Assembly (NCBI RefSeq): GCF_001542775.1
Contig: NZ_CP014145.1
Location: forward strand, 1,736,001-1,800,000
Direction: 5' to 3'
DNA length: 64,000 bases
Origin: Microterricola viridarii
Lineage (GTDB): Bacteria > Actinomycetota > Actinomycetes > Actinomycetales > Microbacteriaceae
Positions within the stretch are counted from its first letter, which is position 1. Every line of letters starts with the position of its first letter. The position numbers and the translations under genes are program-made. A model generated the notes under the pieces. The model was not told where the DNA came from and did not search any database. It saw nothing but the letters and a program-made list of their open reading frames with translations. This document shows, piece after piece, positions 20,907-30,074 of this stretch.

Positions 20907-22690
20907 GGGGTCCTCTCTTGGGAGTGCTGGCCGGGGTCGGCCTGCTCGCTTTGTCTCGCTTGTTCTGTGCCCAGCTGGGCCGCCCACAAGCGCTGGTACT
21001 GGCCGCCACGCGCGACGAGCTCGGTGTGGGTGCCGCATTGAATCAGCTCTCCGTCGTCGAAGACGGCGATCTGATCTGCGGTGGATGCCTGATGAAGTCG
21101 GTGCGCAATCACGACGGCGGTTCGACCCTGCCGCAGCGCCACGATCGCGTCTTCGACCGCCTCCCGGTGGTGCAGCCCGACGTCGGCTGTCGCTTCGTCC
21201 AGAATCACGACGGCAGGGTCGGCCAGCAACGCTCTGGCGACGGCCAGCTGCTGGATCCGCCCCTCGTCCAGCGGCGTGGCTGTTCCCTGTGCGCCGATCA
21301 GCGCGAGAGACGGCACCGCCCAGCCGGCGCCGACCGACAGGAGCGCCGCCACAATCTGCTCATCGCTCGCGTCGGGCACCGCCAATCGCATGTTGTCGGC
21401 GACACCGCCCCTGAACTGGTGTAGCTCCTGCGAGATGTAATAGGGCGGCGTGCGCGGGTGGTCGAGGCGCAGGCTGCCGGACGACGGCGCGTAGTGCCCC
21501 GCGATGAGCCGCGCCAACGTGCTCTTGCCCGAGCCCGATGCTCCCACGCACGCCAGGGTGGTCTGCGGCTCCACGCGCAGCGTGACCGCGCTGATCCCGC
21601 GGCCGGTCGTTGGATAGCTGAAGCTGACCTCGCGGAGCTCGATCCCGCTCTGCTCCGCGGGCACGCCCACGGGCTCCTCCGAGTCCGTCGGGGGCGGGGC
21701 GAGCGAGATGACGCCCACCAGGCGCGCGAGCCCGATGGTCGCGCGTTGGATGTCGTCGAGGCCGAAGATCAGCTGACCGACCGGGTCGAAGAGGCGGTGG
21801 AAGACCAGGGCGGCCGTGGTGACCATGCCGACGCTGATGGCATCGCTCGCGAGCAGGACGAACCCGGTCGAGAGGATCGCGGCGAGGCCGACTGCCTCGC
21901 CCCCATTGATCCAGCGGAAGAGTCGATTGCTGACGCGAACGCCCTCGATCTGCACCCGAATCGATTCCTCGGCACGGCTCTGAACCCGTGCGAGCGCCTG
22001 GTCTTGCTCGTTGAGCGCCGTCAGGGTCTCCCTGCCCTCGACCGCTTCGAGAACCGCCTGGCTCCGCGCCGCCTCCCGGGCGCGCACCTCCCGGAACACG
22101 ATCCGCGAACGCCGCAGAAATGCCCGGCTGCCGATGATGTAGAAGGGGGCGCAGGCGATCCCGGCGAGCGCAAGCCAGGGGTTGAGCGCGGTGAGCGCCA
22201 GCACCGAGACCACGATCGCGAAGGTGGCCGACAGGAACGTCGGCACGACGCTTCCGCCCGCCTCGGCCACGGCGTCCACGTCGCCGGTGACGCGGGAGAG
22301 CAGGTCGGCGCTCTCGCCGTCATCGACGGTGCCGACGGGCAGGCGCATGGCGGAGGCGAACACGTCTTGGCGCAGGCTGGCGAGGGCGTCTTGCACCACC
22401 CCCGTCAAAATGCGCGCACCCCACATCGACACCAGCGCGGCGCCGAGGGCACCGAGTGCAGCACCGGCGACCCAGGCCGCAGCCGCCAGCGGCCCGGCGT
22501 CGGACGTGACGGCATCGACGATCCGGCCGAGGCACGCGGGCAGCGCGAGTCCCAGGGCGGATGCCACGAAGAACAGTGCGGCGACGGCCGCCGTTCTGCG
22601 TCGATGCAGGCGCAGCAGCTGGCCAACGACCGCACGCACCTCTCTGCCCGTCGCGATCGGGAGGAGCGGGTGTGCCGAGGTCTCAGCCAT
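20903..22690 (-). CDS. ABC exporter-fold subunit B (canonical Walker motifs, broken signature)
   Basis: A 595-residue half-transporter: six transmembrane helices (about 25-320) and an ATPase domain (about 350-585). It has a normal Walker A (GASGSGKSTLARLIAG), Q-loop (YYISQELHQF), Walker B (AVVILDEATADV) and H-loop (VIAHRLHQ). Its signature motif reads TPLDEGRIQQLAVA instead of LSGGQ. The partner gene upstream has the reverse pattern, so together they would form one working and one dead ATP site. Exporter-fold pairs beside SIP proteins include the mycobacterial siderophore importer IrtAB. Here the context (FepBDGC-type genes, SIP) supports ferric-siderophore movement across the inner membrane. 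Overlaps both neighbours by 4-8 bases. Confidence 0.88.
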   Translation of the reverse strand: MAETSAHPLLPIATGREVRAVVGQLLRLHRRRTAAVAALFFVASALGLALPACLGRIVDAVTSDAGPLAAAAWVAGAALGALGAALVSMWGARILTGVVQDALASLRQDVFASAMRLPVGTVDDGESADLLSRVTGDVDAVAEAGGSVVPTFLSATFAIVVSVLALTALNPWLALAGIACAPFYIIGSRAFLRRSRIVFREVRAREAARSQAVLEAVEGRETLTALNEQDQALARVQSRAEESIRVQIEGVRVSNRLFRWINGGEAVGLAAILSTGFVLLASDAISVGMVTTAALVFHRLFDPVGQLIFGLDDIQRATIGLARLVGVISLAPPPTDSEEPVGVPAEQSGIELREVSFSYPTTGRGISAVTLRVEPQTTLACVGASGSGKSTLARLIAGHYAPSSGSLRLDHPRTPPYYISQELHQFRGGVADNMRLAVPDASDEQIVAALLSVGAGWAVPSLALIGAQGTATPLDEGRIQQLAVARALLADPAVVILDEATADVGLHHREAVEDAIVALRQGRTAVVIAHRLHQASTADQIAVFDDGELIQCGTHTELVARGGQYQRLWAAQLGTEQARQSEQADPGQHSQERTP

Positions 22691-24311
22691 GCCCGAACCT
22701 CGATTCGGGGGCGGAAAGTTCGATGACTCGGTCGCAGGCCGCGAGGAGCACCGGCGAGGAGCTGATCACGACGGTCGTCGCGTCCCGTCGCGCCAGAGCA
22801 AGCGCGATCTGGGTCTCGGTGATGGTGTCGACCGCCGACGTCGGCTCGTCCAGAACCAGAATCTCCGCGCCGGAGTGCAATCCTCGCGCGAGGGCGATCC
22901 GTTGCCGCTGCCCTCCGGAGAGCCGCCTGCCCGCCTCGCCGAGTTGGGCGTCCCACCCGCCGAGCTCGGCGATCGCGTCGTGCAGGGCCGCGATCTCGAC
23001 AAGCCCGCACTGCGGGTCGGTGCTCGGCTCCTGGCCACACACCGCTTCGCGGAGTGTGCCGCTCATGATGGTGTGACGGTGGGGCAGCGCCACCACGCGT
23101 CGTCTGTACTCCACCGGGTCGAGATCGCTCTGATCGCGATGCGCCCCATCGATACGCACGCTCACCATGCCGCGTTCGGAGGGTGCCCGCATCCCCAGAA
23201 ACCTCGACAGCGCTCGCGCCGCGGCGCTGTCCGCTGGCTGGATGCCGAGCATCTCGCCGCGCCGAACCTCGACGTCACCGGCACCGGCGCGGAAGGCGAG
23301 GACGACGTCGTGGGAGCGAGCCACTGTTTCGCCGCTGCCGGGTGCGGCCAGAAGATCGTCGGCGTTGATCACCTGCGCGAGCCGCCGGGCGGAGGCCAAC
23401 TTGTGAGCCCAGTTCGACGGGAAGGAGCCAGCATAGGCGAGGGATCCGCTCATGAACTGGGCCAGCCCCAGCACCGTGATGAGCTCGCCGACGCTGATCT
23501 GGCCCTCCAGCGCGAACCACGCCGCGAGCGCTGCGAGCCCGCTCGTGGTGAGCGCGGCCAGCATGGCGCTCACGGCCTCGTAGCCGGCCAGGGATCGCCC
23601 TGCGGCGGAGGCCGCGATTCGCGACCGGTCGCTGGCGGCGACGTAGCGGCGAACGGCCTCTCCCCGCGCTCCCATGCCGACGAGCACGCGGTATCCGCTC
23701 ATGAAGTCGGCGGCGACAGCGCCCGCCTCCGTCGCCGCGGCCTGCTCGGCGAGGCCGCGACGCTCCAACGGCCGCGAGACGGCGTGCATGACGACCATCA
23801 TCGTGATCGCGGAGGCGAACACGACGAGTGTGGCGGTCGGCGAGATCACCAGCATCGCCAGAGCCGCACCGGCGAGCCCCGCCAGCGTGGCGCACTGCTG
23901 CGCAATCGACCAGGCGATCCCGGCAACCCGCGAGGTGTCGGAGGTGGCATGGATGAGCGCCTCACCCGGCGAGAGCACCTGCGCAGAGAGCCGAGGGCGC
24001 AGGATGCGGGAGAGCACGAGTTGGCGCACAGCCTGTTCGCCGCGGCCGTAGACCGACACCATCAGCCGAGACGCCGCCTGGTAGCTGGTCGTCAGAATGA
24101 GGAAGACCCCGATCAGGGCGCCGAGCCAGAGGCCGAGCGCCCCCGGATCCGCGGGCAGCAGTGCGCGATCGATCGTGGCCCCGATCAGCACAGGGACAGC
24201 GGCCTCCGCGAGGGCGTGCAGCACGAGCAGGCCGGTCGCTGCGGCCAGGGCGGGGCCACGGTTCCCGGCGAACAGCGCGATCGAGAACAGCTGGCGCGGC
24301 GCGACGGTCAC
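22683..24311 (-). CDS. ABC exporter-fold subunit A (lost Walker A, intact signature)
   Basis: A 542-residue half-transporter of the same fold, with six transmembrane helices in the first 310 residues. The ATPase domain lacks a Walker A lysine: the loop reads LGIQPADSAAARALSRFLG where GxxGxGKST is expected, and the H-loop histidine is replaced (VVISSSP). Walker B (ILVLDEPTSAVD) and the signature RRLSGGQRQRIALAR are intact. This is the mirror image of the downstream partner. Overlaps it by 8 bases and the upstream ATPase gene by 4, so all are translationally coupled. Direction of transport cannot be proven from sequence. Confidence 0.88.
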   Translation of the reverse strand: MTVAPRQLFSIALFAGNRGPALAAATGLLVLHALAEAAVPVLIGATIDRALLPADPGALGLWLGALIGVFLILTTSYQAASRLMVSVYGRGEQAVRQLVLSRILRPRLSAQVLSPGEALIHATSDTSRVAGIAWSIAQQCATLAGLAGAALAMLVISPTATLVVFASAITMMVVMHAVSRPLERRGLAEQAAATEAGAVAADFMSGYRVLVGMGARGEAVRRYVAASDRSRIAASAAGRSLAGYEAVSAMLAALTTSGLAALAAWFALEGQISVGELITVLGLAQFMSGSLAYAGSFPSNWAHKLASARRLAQVINADDLLAAPGSGETVARSHDVVLAFRAGAGDVEVRRGEMLGIQPADSAAARALSRFLGMRAPSERGMVSVRIDGAHRDQSDLDPVEYRRRVVALPHRHTIMSGTLREAVCGQEPSTDPQCGLVEIAALHDAIAELGGWDAQLGEAGRRLSGGQRQRIALARGLHSGAEILVLDEPTSAVDTITETQIALALARRDATTVVISSSPVLLAACDRVIELSAPESRFGHG

Positions 24312-25096
24312 GAGCTCCGCCGGCCGAGCGGCAGCACCAGCGGCGTGCCGGTGACAGGGTCGGTGATCACTCGGCAGGGCAGGTCGTAGACGGCCTCGAC
24401 GAGCTCGGCCGTGATGATCTCGCGCGGGTGCCCCTGTGCGACGATCACGCCATCGCGCATTGCAACGAGATGGCTGGCGTAGCGGGCAGCATGGTTCAGA
24501 TCGTGCAACACCGCGACGAGGGTGGTGCCCCCGCGATTCAGATCGGCAAAGAGTTCGAGCAGGTCGATCTGGTGGGCGATGTCGAGGAACGTCGTCGGCT
24601 CATCGAGCAGGAGGTGCTCGGTCTGCTGCGCAAGCGCCATCGCCACCCAGACCCGTTGTCGCTGGCCGCCGGAGAGCTCGTCGACGAGGCGCCGGGACAA
24701 TTCGGTGATGCCCGTCGCCGCCATGGCGTCCAGCACGCTGCGCTCGTCGCTGCGGCTCCAGGTGCGCATCGCGCTCTGGTGCGGAAAGCGGCCACGACCG
24801 ACGAGCTCAGCGACAGTGATTCCGTCCGGGGCGATCGAGGACTGCGGAAGCAGCCCCAGCCTCCGTGCGAGCTCCTTCGGTTTGAGGGAGCGCAGCTCGT
24901 CTCCGTCAAGGATGACGGTGCCGGTGCTCGGGCGTAGGAGACGCGCGAAGCCGCGCAGCAACGTCGACTTGCCGCAGGCATTGGGCCCGATGATGATCGT
25001 GAAGGATTTGTCGGGCACCTCCAGTGTCAGGTCCGAGATGATGCGGGTGTCTCCGTAACCCAAGGTCACGTCGCGAGCGAGAAGCGAAGCGGTCAT
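24308..25096 (-). CDS. Iron-siderophore ABC importer ATPase (FepC family)
   Basis: A 262-residue type II importer ATPase: Walker A GPNACGKSTLLRGFARLL, Q-loop LGLLPQSSIAPDGITVAELV typical of FepC/FecE, signature ELSGGQRQRVWVAMALAQ, Walker B HLLLDEPTTFLDI, H-loop LHDLNHA. It energises the two FecCD permeases encoded upstream. AAGGAAC precedes ATG 25096; the long in-frame extension upstream lies in the permease region and is spurious. Third from last in the operon. Confidence 0.95.
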   Translation of the reverse strand: MTASLLARDVTLGYGDTRIISDLTLEVPDKSFTIIIGPNACGKSTLLRGFARLLRPSTGTVILDGDELRSLKPKELARRLGLLPQSSIAPDGITVAELVGRGRFPHQSAMRTWSRSDERSVLDAMAATGITELSRRLVDELSGGQRQRVWVAMALAQQTEHLLLDEPTTFLDIAHQIDLLELFADLNRGGTTLVAVLHDLNHAARYASHLVAMRDGVIVAQGHPREIITAELVEAVYDLPCRVITDPVTGTPLVLPLGRRSS

Positions 25097-25107
25097 GGTT
25101 GTTCCTT

Positions 25108-26169
25108 TCATGCGCGTTGTGCGTACTGTGCGGCCAGCAGCCAGGCCAGATAGAGTCCGCCAACGGAGACGGTCACGACGCCGACCGGCACCATCAACAG
25201 TTGGGCTGCCATGTCGGAGACCACCACCAGGGCTGCACCGGTGAGCATCACCGGCAGCGTGCTCATGGGGGTGTTGGACCGGGTCAGACGCTGACAGATC
25301 TGAGGTGCCGCCAGGGCGATGAATGAGATCGGTCCGGCTGCGGCGGTGACGAGGGCGATCAACGCAACCCCCAGAACCAGAGCGGCCAGCCGCGTTCGCC
25401 CCGGTCTGATTCCCAGCGCCGTCGCCGCGTCGTCGCCCATCTCCAGCACGGGAAGGGTGCGGTTCAACGGCAGGGCGGCGACCATCACGACCGCGAAGAC
25501 GAGGGTGGCGGGAATGAGCTGGTCGAAACCGAGCGAGGCCAGCGACCCGGCACCCCAGGTGGCCGCCATCATTGCCTTCTCGACGCTGACCGAAATGAGG
25601 ATCCACGAGGTGAGGGAGCCGAGTCCCGCCGAGACGCCGATGCCCACGATGATCAACCGAAAGGAGGACATGGTCTTCGTCGTCGCCAACGCGTACACCA
25701 GCAGAGCGGTGATCAGACCGCCGATGAGGGCACCGGCCGCCTTGAACATGTAGGTGTTCAGCTCGAGCACGACCATGGTGAGCGTGACGCCGAATTGGGC
25801 ACCGATCCCGAAACCGATGATGTCTGGGGAGCCGAGCGGGTTTCGGGTGAGCGATTGGAAGATCCCGCCGGAGAGCGCGAGCGCCATCCCGCAGAGCACG
25901 GCGAACAGCACGCGGGGCAGACGCCAATCGAACACGACCTGGCGAGCATCTGGGTCGGATGCGGGGTCGAAGAGGGCGCGCAGCACGGATTCGAGGCTGA
26001 TGCTGTAGGCCCCGATGGTCATGGAGGTGAGCCCGGCCGCGAGGATCACGACGAGCAACACGGCGCAGACCACGAGTGAGCGAGTCGGGATGAGCGTGGC
26101 GATGCGCGCGTTGTCGATCCGCACGTGCTGGCGCCCGAAATCGACTGATTGCTGCTGCTGCACGCTCAC
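25108..26169 (-). CDS. FecCD-type siderophore permease, subunit 2
   Basis: A 353-residue polytopic permease of the FecCD family (about nine or ten transmembrane helices). Landmarks: VFDWRLPRVLFAVLCGMALALSG with FQSLTRNPLGSPDIIGFGIG in the first third, GPISFIALAAPQICQRLTRS near 270-290, and a C-terminal GGLYLAWLL. GTG 26169 overlaps the stop of the preceding permease by 4 bases; GTG 26163 is an alternative. Pairs with the other FecCD protein as the membrane channel. Confidence 0.92.
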   Translation of the reverse strand: MSVQQQQSVDFGRQHVRIDNARIATLIPTRSLVVCAVLLVVILAAGLTSMTIGAYSISLESVLRALFDPASDPDARQVVFDWRLPRVLFAVLCGMALALSGGIFQSLTRNPLGSPDIIGFGIGAQFGVTLTMVVLELNTYMFKAAGALIGGLITALLVYALATTKTMSSFRLIIVGIGVSAGLGSLTSWILISVSVEKAMMAATWGAGSLASLGFDQLIPATLVFAVVMVAALPLNRTLPVLEMGDDAATALGIRPGRTRLAALVLGVALIALVTAAAGPISFIALAAPQICQRLTRSNTPMSTLPVMLTGAALVVVSDMAAQLLMVPVGVVTVSVGGLYLAWLLAAQYAQRA

Positions 26170-27281
26170 AGTCCGCTCGCCTGCTTGCGGCGCACCAGGG
26201 CGACGAGCACCGGGGCGCCCAGGATTCCGGTGACGATGCCGACGCGGAGCTCGCCGTTGGGGAGGGCGACTCGGCCCAGGATGTCGGCCAGAAGCAGGAA
26301 GGTGGGGCCGACAACCATCGAGTATGCGAGCACCCACCGTTGGTCTGGGCCGGTGAACCAGCGGACCATGTGAGGGATCATGATGCCAACGAAGGCAATG
26401 GGGCCCGCGGCCGCGACGCTGGTTCCGGCCAGGAGCGTGACCGCAATCACCACCAGCATCCGGGTGACCCCGACCCGCGCGCCGAGCGCCTGCGCCAGGT
26501 CGTCGCCGAGGGCGAGGGCGTTCAGCGATCGGGCACACACGAGGCCGACGAGGAGTCCGGCCGAGATGAGGGGAATCGCCCAGGTGAGCTGGTCCAGGGT
26601 GCGCCCGCCGATGGAGCCGACTCCCCAGAACCGCATCACGTCGAGGGTGCCGTGGTTCTGCAACACGATCGCGGTGGTGAACCCGGTGAACGCAGCGCCG
26701 AGGGCGACCCCGGCGAGGGTGAGCTTCATGGGCGTGGCGCCCGAAGCTCCGAACGAGCCGAGCCCGTAGACCAGAAGCGTCAGGGCCAGCGCGCCGAAAA
26801 GCGCGAACGGCACGTACGAGCCGGGGGTGGTGAGGCCGAGAACGCCGACCGCGAAGGTGACGGCGAAGGAGGCGCCCGCGTTCACCCCGAGGATCCCCGG
26901 GTCGGCCAGGGGGTTGCGTGTGAACGCTTGGATGAGCGCGCCGCACACCGCCAGGGCGGCCCCGACCGCGATTCCGAGGATGGTGCGGGGCACACGAAGC
27001 TCGAGGACCATCATGTGCAGTGGATTCGCGTCGTCGTACGAGCCGAGCGCGGCGAGAACCGTCATCGGGTCGATGGCACGGGCCCCGATCGCCAGCGAGG
27101 CGATCGCGGCAAGCACCAGCACCACACCGGCGGCGAGGAGCCCGAGCAGACGCGACCGGGTGTGCTGGGGAAGACCGCCGAGAGAACGACGGCCTCCCCC
27201 ACCGATGTTCGAGGCGTCGGCACCGCCACCCGTTGCCGGCTGCGCCAGGAGCGAGCCCGATGCTGACACCTCTCTGATCAC
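26166..27281 (-). CDS. FecCD-type siderophore permease, subunit 1
   Basis: A 371-residue FecCD permease with a long, glycine-rich cytosolic N-terminus (about 42 residues). Marks: LELRVPRTILGIAVGAALAV, FTRNPLADPGILGVNAGASF, and AAAGPIAFVGIMIPHMVRWF. Starts at GTG 27281, which overlaps the binding-protein stop (GTGA). The pair of non-identical permeases is typical of catecholate/hydroxamate uptake systems such as FepDG. Confidence 0.93.
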   Translation of the reverse strand: MIREVSASGSLLAQPATGGGADASNIGGGGRRSLGGLPQHTRSRLLGLLAAGVVLVLAAIASLAIGARAIDPMTVLAALGSYDDANPLHMMVLELRVPRTILGIAVGAALAVCGALIQAFTRNPLADPGILGVNAGASFAVTFAVGVLGLTTPGSYVPFALFGALALTLLVYGLGSFGASGATPMKLTLAGVALGAAFTGFTTAIVLQNHGTLDVMRFWGVGSIGGRTLDQLTWAIPLISAGLLVGLVCARSLNALALGDDLAQALGARVGVTRMLVVIAVTLLAGTSVAAAGPIAFVGIMIPHMVRWFTGPDQRWVLAYSMVVGPTFLLLADILGRVALPNGELRVGIVTGILGAPVLVALVRRKQASGL

Positions 27282-28339
27282 TTGCCCGAGATCGTCGGCG
27301 TGCCCTGCAGGGCGGCGGCGAGGTCATCGACGTACTTCGGCAGCACGTACTTGAGCGAGAGCACGGTCGGCGCACTGATGGCAGAGGCCTGCGCGTCATC
27401 CGCGTAAATGACGTAGGAGTCCGCCGCGATCGGCTCCCAACGTGACACCACCTTGTTCTGCACGGTGTACTCGCCCTCGGCGGCGCTGCTCCCCCACGCC
27501 GCGAAGAGGTCGGCCTGCACGTCGTAGAGGTTCTCCAGGCTGACGCCGGTGTACCAGTTGTCGCCCTCGGCGGTGGAGAGGAACTGATCCATTGCGGGAG
27601 TGGATGTGAACCCCAGCGCTTCGGTGATGCGCACGCGTGCGTCGTACTCCAGGTAGACGCCGAGCTCCGTTCCGCCCTCGTTCAAGGTCAGGCCCCAGAC
27701 GAATGTCTTGCCGTCGAACTCCGGGTGCTCATCGGCGAGCGAGCTGACCATCTGCTCCGTCTCACTGATGAGCTGCTCGGCCTTGTCGTCCTCCCACATC
27801 GCCTTGCCCACCGTGCGCGTCATGTCCTCCCAGGTGCTGGGATTCCACGGGCCCTCGATGTAGGGGACGGTCGGGGCGATCTCGCTCAGCCGCTCGTATT
27901 CGATGTCTGTGATCCCGGAGTACAGTCCCAGGATGAGGTCGGGCTTGAGCGCTTTAATCGCCTCGAAGTTGGGGCCCTCTTCTGCGTACGGGATGATCTC
28001 GGGGGTCGAGCCGTACTCGGTCGTGACGAACTCCTCGAACCACGGCTGGAATCCGCTGTCGCCAGCGCCCCACACCTTCTCGACGCCAACCGGGTTGACG
28101 CCCAGCGCGGCGACGATATCGGGCGTCATCCAACTGAGAGCGACGATGCGCTCCGGCTTCTTCGGGATGAGAGTGGAGCCGTGGGCGTGTTCGATGACGA
28201 CACCGGTGCCGGAGTCACCGGAGGACGGCACGGCGTCTGCGGTTGGGGCGCACCCGGACAGGGCGAGGATGGCGGTGAGGGCGACGGCGGCCAGAGCTGA
28301 GAGTCGAGCTGCCTTCGGGCGCGCAGGGGCGTGCGGCAT
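27278..28339 (-). CDS. Iron-siderophore substrate-binding lipoprotein
   Basis: A 353-residue periplasmic-binding-protein-like lipoprotein (class III). The signal peptide ends in the lipobox LALSGC, with the acylated cysteine at residue 30. PERIVALSWMTPDIVAALGV and KALKPDLILGLYSGI are typical of FepB/CeuE-like binding proteins. It captures ferric siderophore outside the cell and hands it to the FecCD pair. AAGGAG lies 7 bases before ATG 28339. It is the first gene of the operon, 54 bases downstream of the DtxR box. Confidence 0.95.
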   Translation of the reverse strand: MPHAPARPKAARLSALAAVALTAILALSGCAPTADAVPSSGDSGTGVVIEHAHGSTLIPKKPERIVALSWMTPDIVAALGVNPVGVEKVWGAGDSGFQPWFEEFVTTEYGSTPEIIPYAEEGPNFEAIKALKPDLILGLYSGITDIEYERLSEIAPTVPYIEGPWNPSTWEDMTRTVGKAMWEDDKAEQLISETEQMVSSLADEHPEFDGKTFVWGLTLNEGGTELGVYLEYDARVRITEALGFTSTPAMDQFLSTAEGDNWYTGVSLENLYDVQADLFAAWGSSAAEGEYTVQNKVVSRWEPIAADSYVIYADDAQASAISAPTVLSLKYVLPKYVDDLAAALQGTPTISGK

Positions 28340-28392
28340 GGTTCTCCTTAGAAAGGGGTGGGGGAAGTGTGCCGCGTCGACGCGGCTGAAAG

Positions 28393-28411
28393 TTAGGTAA
28401 ACCTAACCTAA
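28393..28411. promoter_or_regulatory. DtxR/IdeR iron box
   Basis: TTAGGTAAACCTAACCTAA matches the known 19-bp DtxR/IdeR consensus at 16 of 19 positions, with perfect outer 6-bp arms. It sits in the leader of the siderophore operon, so the operon is expected to be repressed by iron-loaded DtxR. Confidence 0.9.
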
Positions 28412-28500
28412 GGAACGATGCTAGGCGGGAAAAGTCGGCGAAAGTGTCGCCAAACAGACGAATTCCGCCTCAAATTCGACGGAGCGGCGGCACGCGGCCG

Positions 28501-28530
28501 TGTGATCGCCAGAAATGTGATCGCCAGAAA
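28501..28530. repeat. Perfect 15-bp tandem duplication
   Basis: TGTGATCGCCAGAAA occurs at 28501-28515 and immediately again at 28516-28530, between the iron box and the 3' end of the AraC gene. No function is evident. Confidence 0.9.
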
Positions 28531-28552
28531 GTTGGCGCGCGGGATGCGCGAG

Positions 28553-29395
28553 TCAGCGCCAGTAGAGGTGGTGCGCAGCGTCGGCTTGCACCCGCGCGAC
28601 GTGCTGGCGCGGCGTCATCCCGAAGCGATCCTTGAATGCCGCAGAGAAGGCGCTCGTGGTGGAGTAGCCGCAGCGGTGCGCGGCAACCCCGACCGGGGTG
28701 CCGTCAACCATCAGCTGTGCCGCCAAGGTCAGGCGCACTCCGGTGCGCCATTGCCCAAAGCTCATGCCGACCTCCTGGCTGAACACGCGGAGCACCGTTC
28801 GCTCGTGGAGCCCGTGGGCGGCGACGATCGCCCCCAATGTTCGGGTGTCGCCCGGGTCGGCGAGCACGGCCTGCACGAGCGCGCGCACGCGTTCGTCTGC
28901 CGGCAGCGGAACCTCGCCCCACCCGCTCAGCGCGGTCGGCGCTGGCTGGTGGAGCATCTCGATGAGCACAGCCTGGATCCGCACGCGCAGACCTTCGTCC
29001 ATGTCGTTGATGCCGAGGTGCAGCAGCATCTCCTGCACCGCGCGCGGAACCAGCACCCGCGTGACGGCGCTGACCGGGGAGAGCAGGGCGTCGTCGGGGA
29101 TGTAGGTGTAGCACCCCGTCGAATCGCGTTCCTGTCGAGTGGTGTGCGCCGTATTCGCGGGGATCCAGACGCCCTGGCCCGGTGCGAGACGCCACATCGA
29201 TTCCTGCAGGTACACCCACACCGTTCCGCGGTAGCACCAGGCGAGCATTGCGTCGGGGTGCATGTGCGGCGGGGCGATCGCGCGCGATGGGCCCTCGTCG
29301 CCGGCTCCCACGCCGGTGGACATGAGATAGGGCGCAACGACCGTGGAAGGGTGCGCCCCGCTCGCGTCCCACTCATCCCGACGGTACGCGTTCAC
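28553..29395 (-). CDS. AraC-family regulator with N-terminal cupin
   Basis: A 280-residue regulator: an N-terminal cupin sensing domain (about 30-120, with PPHMHPDAMLAWCYRGTVWV) and a C-terminal AraC double helix-turn-helix (about 185-275, with VGVAAHRCGYSTTSAFSAAF then FGMTPRQH). The small cupin AraC proteins often sense aromatic compounds or siderophore-like ligands. GTG 29395 overlaps the TetR stop by 4 bases, so it is co-transcribed with TetR. It lies directly upstream of the siderophore operon, which it might activate, but nothing in the sequence proves that. Confidence 0.9.
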   Translation of the reverse strand: MNAYRRDEWDASGAHPSTVVAPYLMSTGVGAGDEGPSRAIAPPHMHPDAMLAWCYRGTVWVYLQESMWRLAPGQGVWIPANTAHTTRQERDSTGCYTYIPDDALLSPVSAVTRVLVPRAVQEMLLHLGINDMDEGLRVRIQAVLIEMLHQPAPTALSGWGEVPLPADERVRALVQAVLADPGDTRTLGAIVAAHGLHERTVLRVFSQEVGMSFGQWRTGVRLTLAAQLMVDGTPVGVAAHRCGYSTTSAFSAAFKDRFGMTPRQHVARVQADAAHHLYWR

Positions 29396-30003
29396 GTGCG
29401 CCGCGTCGGAGCCTCGGCACCGCCCTGCCGACCGGTGGGCGTGAAGAGGAAGCGGACGAGCTGTCGCAGCGATTCACCACTGTCGCTCTTCCTGCTGAGG
29501 GAGCGCACGATGATGGCACCGAAGATGGCATCGCCGATCTGTTCGATCGGGGCGTCCGCGGGCAGCTGGCCCTCGCGAACCGCGACCGCCAACCGGGCGG
29601 TGAGGCTGCGCTCGACGCCCAGGCTCTCGCTCAGCCCGTCGCCCACCGCGGGATCTTCAGCGGCAGCCGCGACGATGGAGCGCACCAGTTCGCCACCGTT
29701 GCGGGCTTCGAGGATCGTGAGCACGGTCGTCAGCCAGTGCTCGATGTCGCGCAGCAACTCCCCGGTGTTGGGCACCTCGAATTCGACGAGGAAGAGCCGG
29801 CCCTCGGTCAGGCAATCAGCGATCACCGCTCCGCGCGATGACCACCAGCGGTAGATGGTCTGCTTGCCCACTCCGGCCTCGCGGGCAATGCCCTCGATCG
29901 TCAGTTTGTCGTAGCCCTGCTCGTGGAACAGCCGCGTTGTCGCGGCGAGTACCGCCTCCCGTGCCGCCGCGCTGCGGACGGGACCGCTTCGGTGTTGGTT
30001 CAC
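29392..30003 (-). CDS. TetR-family repressor
   Basis: A 203-residue TetR regulator: helix-turn-helix at about 14-60 (AVLAATTRLFHEQGYDKLTI then AGVGKQTIYRWWSSRGAVI) and a C-terminal ligand domain of the TetR_C_11/16 type (ARLAVAVREGQLPADAPIEQ). Starts at GTG 30003 and is divergent from the MMPL exporter with 71 bases between starts, the usual repressor-pump arrangement. Confidence 0.92.
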   Translation of the reverse strand: MNQHRSGPVRSAAAREAVLAATTRLFHEQGYDKLTIEGIAREAGVGKQTIYRWWSSRGAVIADCLTEGRLFLVEFEVPNTGELLRDIEHWLTTVLTILEARNGGELVRSIVAAAAEDPAVGDGLSESLGVERSLTARLAVAVREGQLPADAPIEQIGDAIFGAIIVRSLSRKSDSGESLRQLVRFLFTPTGRQGGAEAPTRRT

Positions 30004-30042
30004 ACTCTCAGGCTAACGGCAGGAACTAGACGAGACGAGGCG

Positions 30043-30072
30043 TATGATCAAAAAGTCTGAAGGAGATTGATC
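30043..30072 (+). promoter_or_regulatory. Candidate MMPL promoter and operator
   Basis: TATGAT at 30043-30048 is a good -10 hexamer, placing the start of transcription about 20 bases before the GTG and just ahead of AAGGAG. GATCAA (30046-30051) and TTGATC (30067-30072) form an inverted repeat across it and could be a TetR site. No convincing -35 is seen. Confidence 0.35.
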
Positions 30073-30074
30073 GC

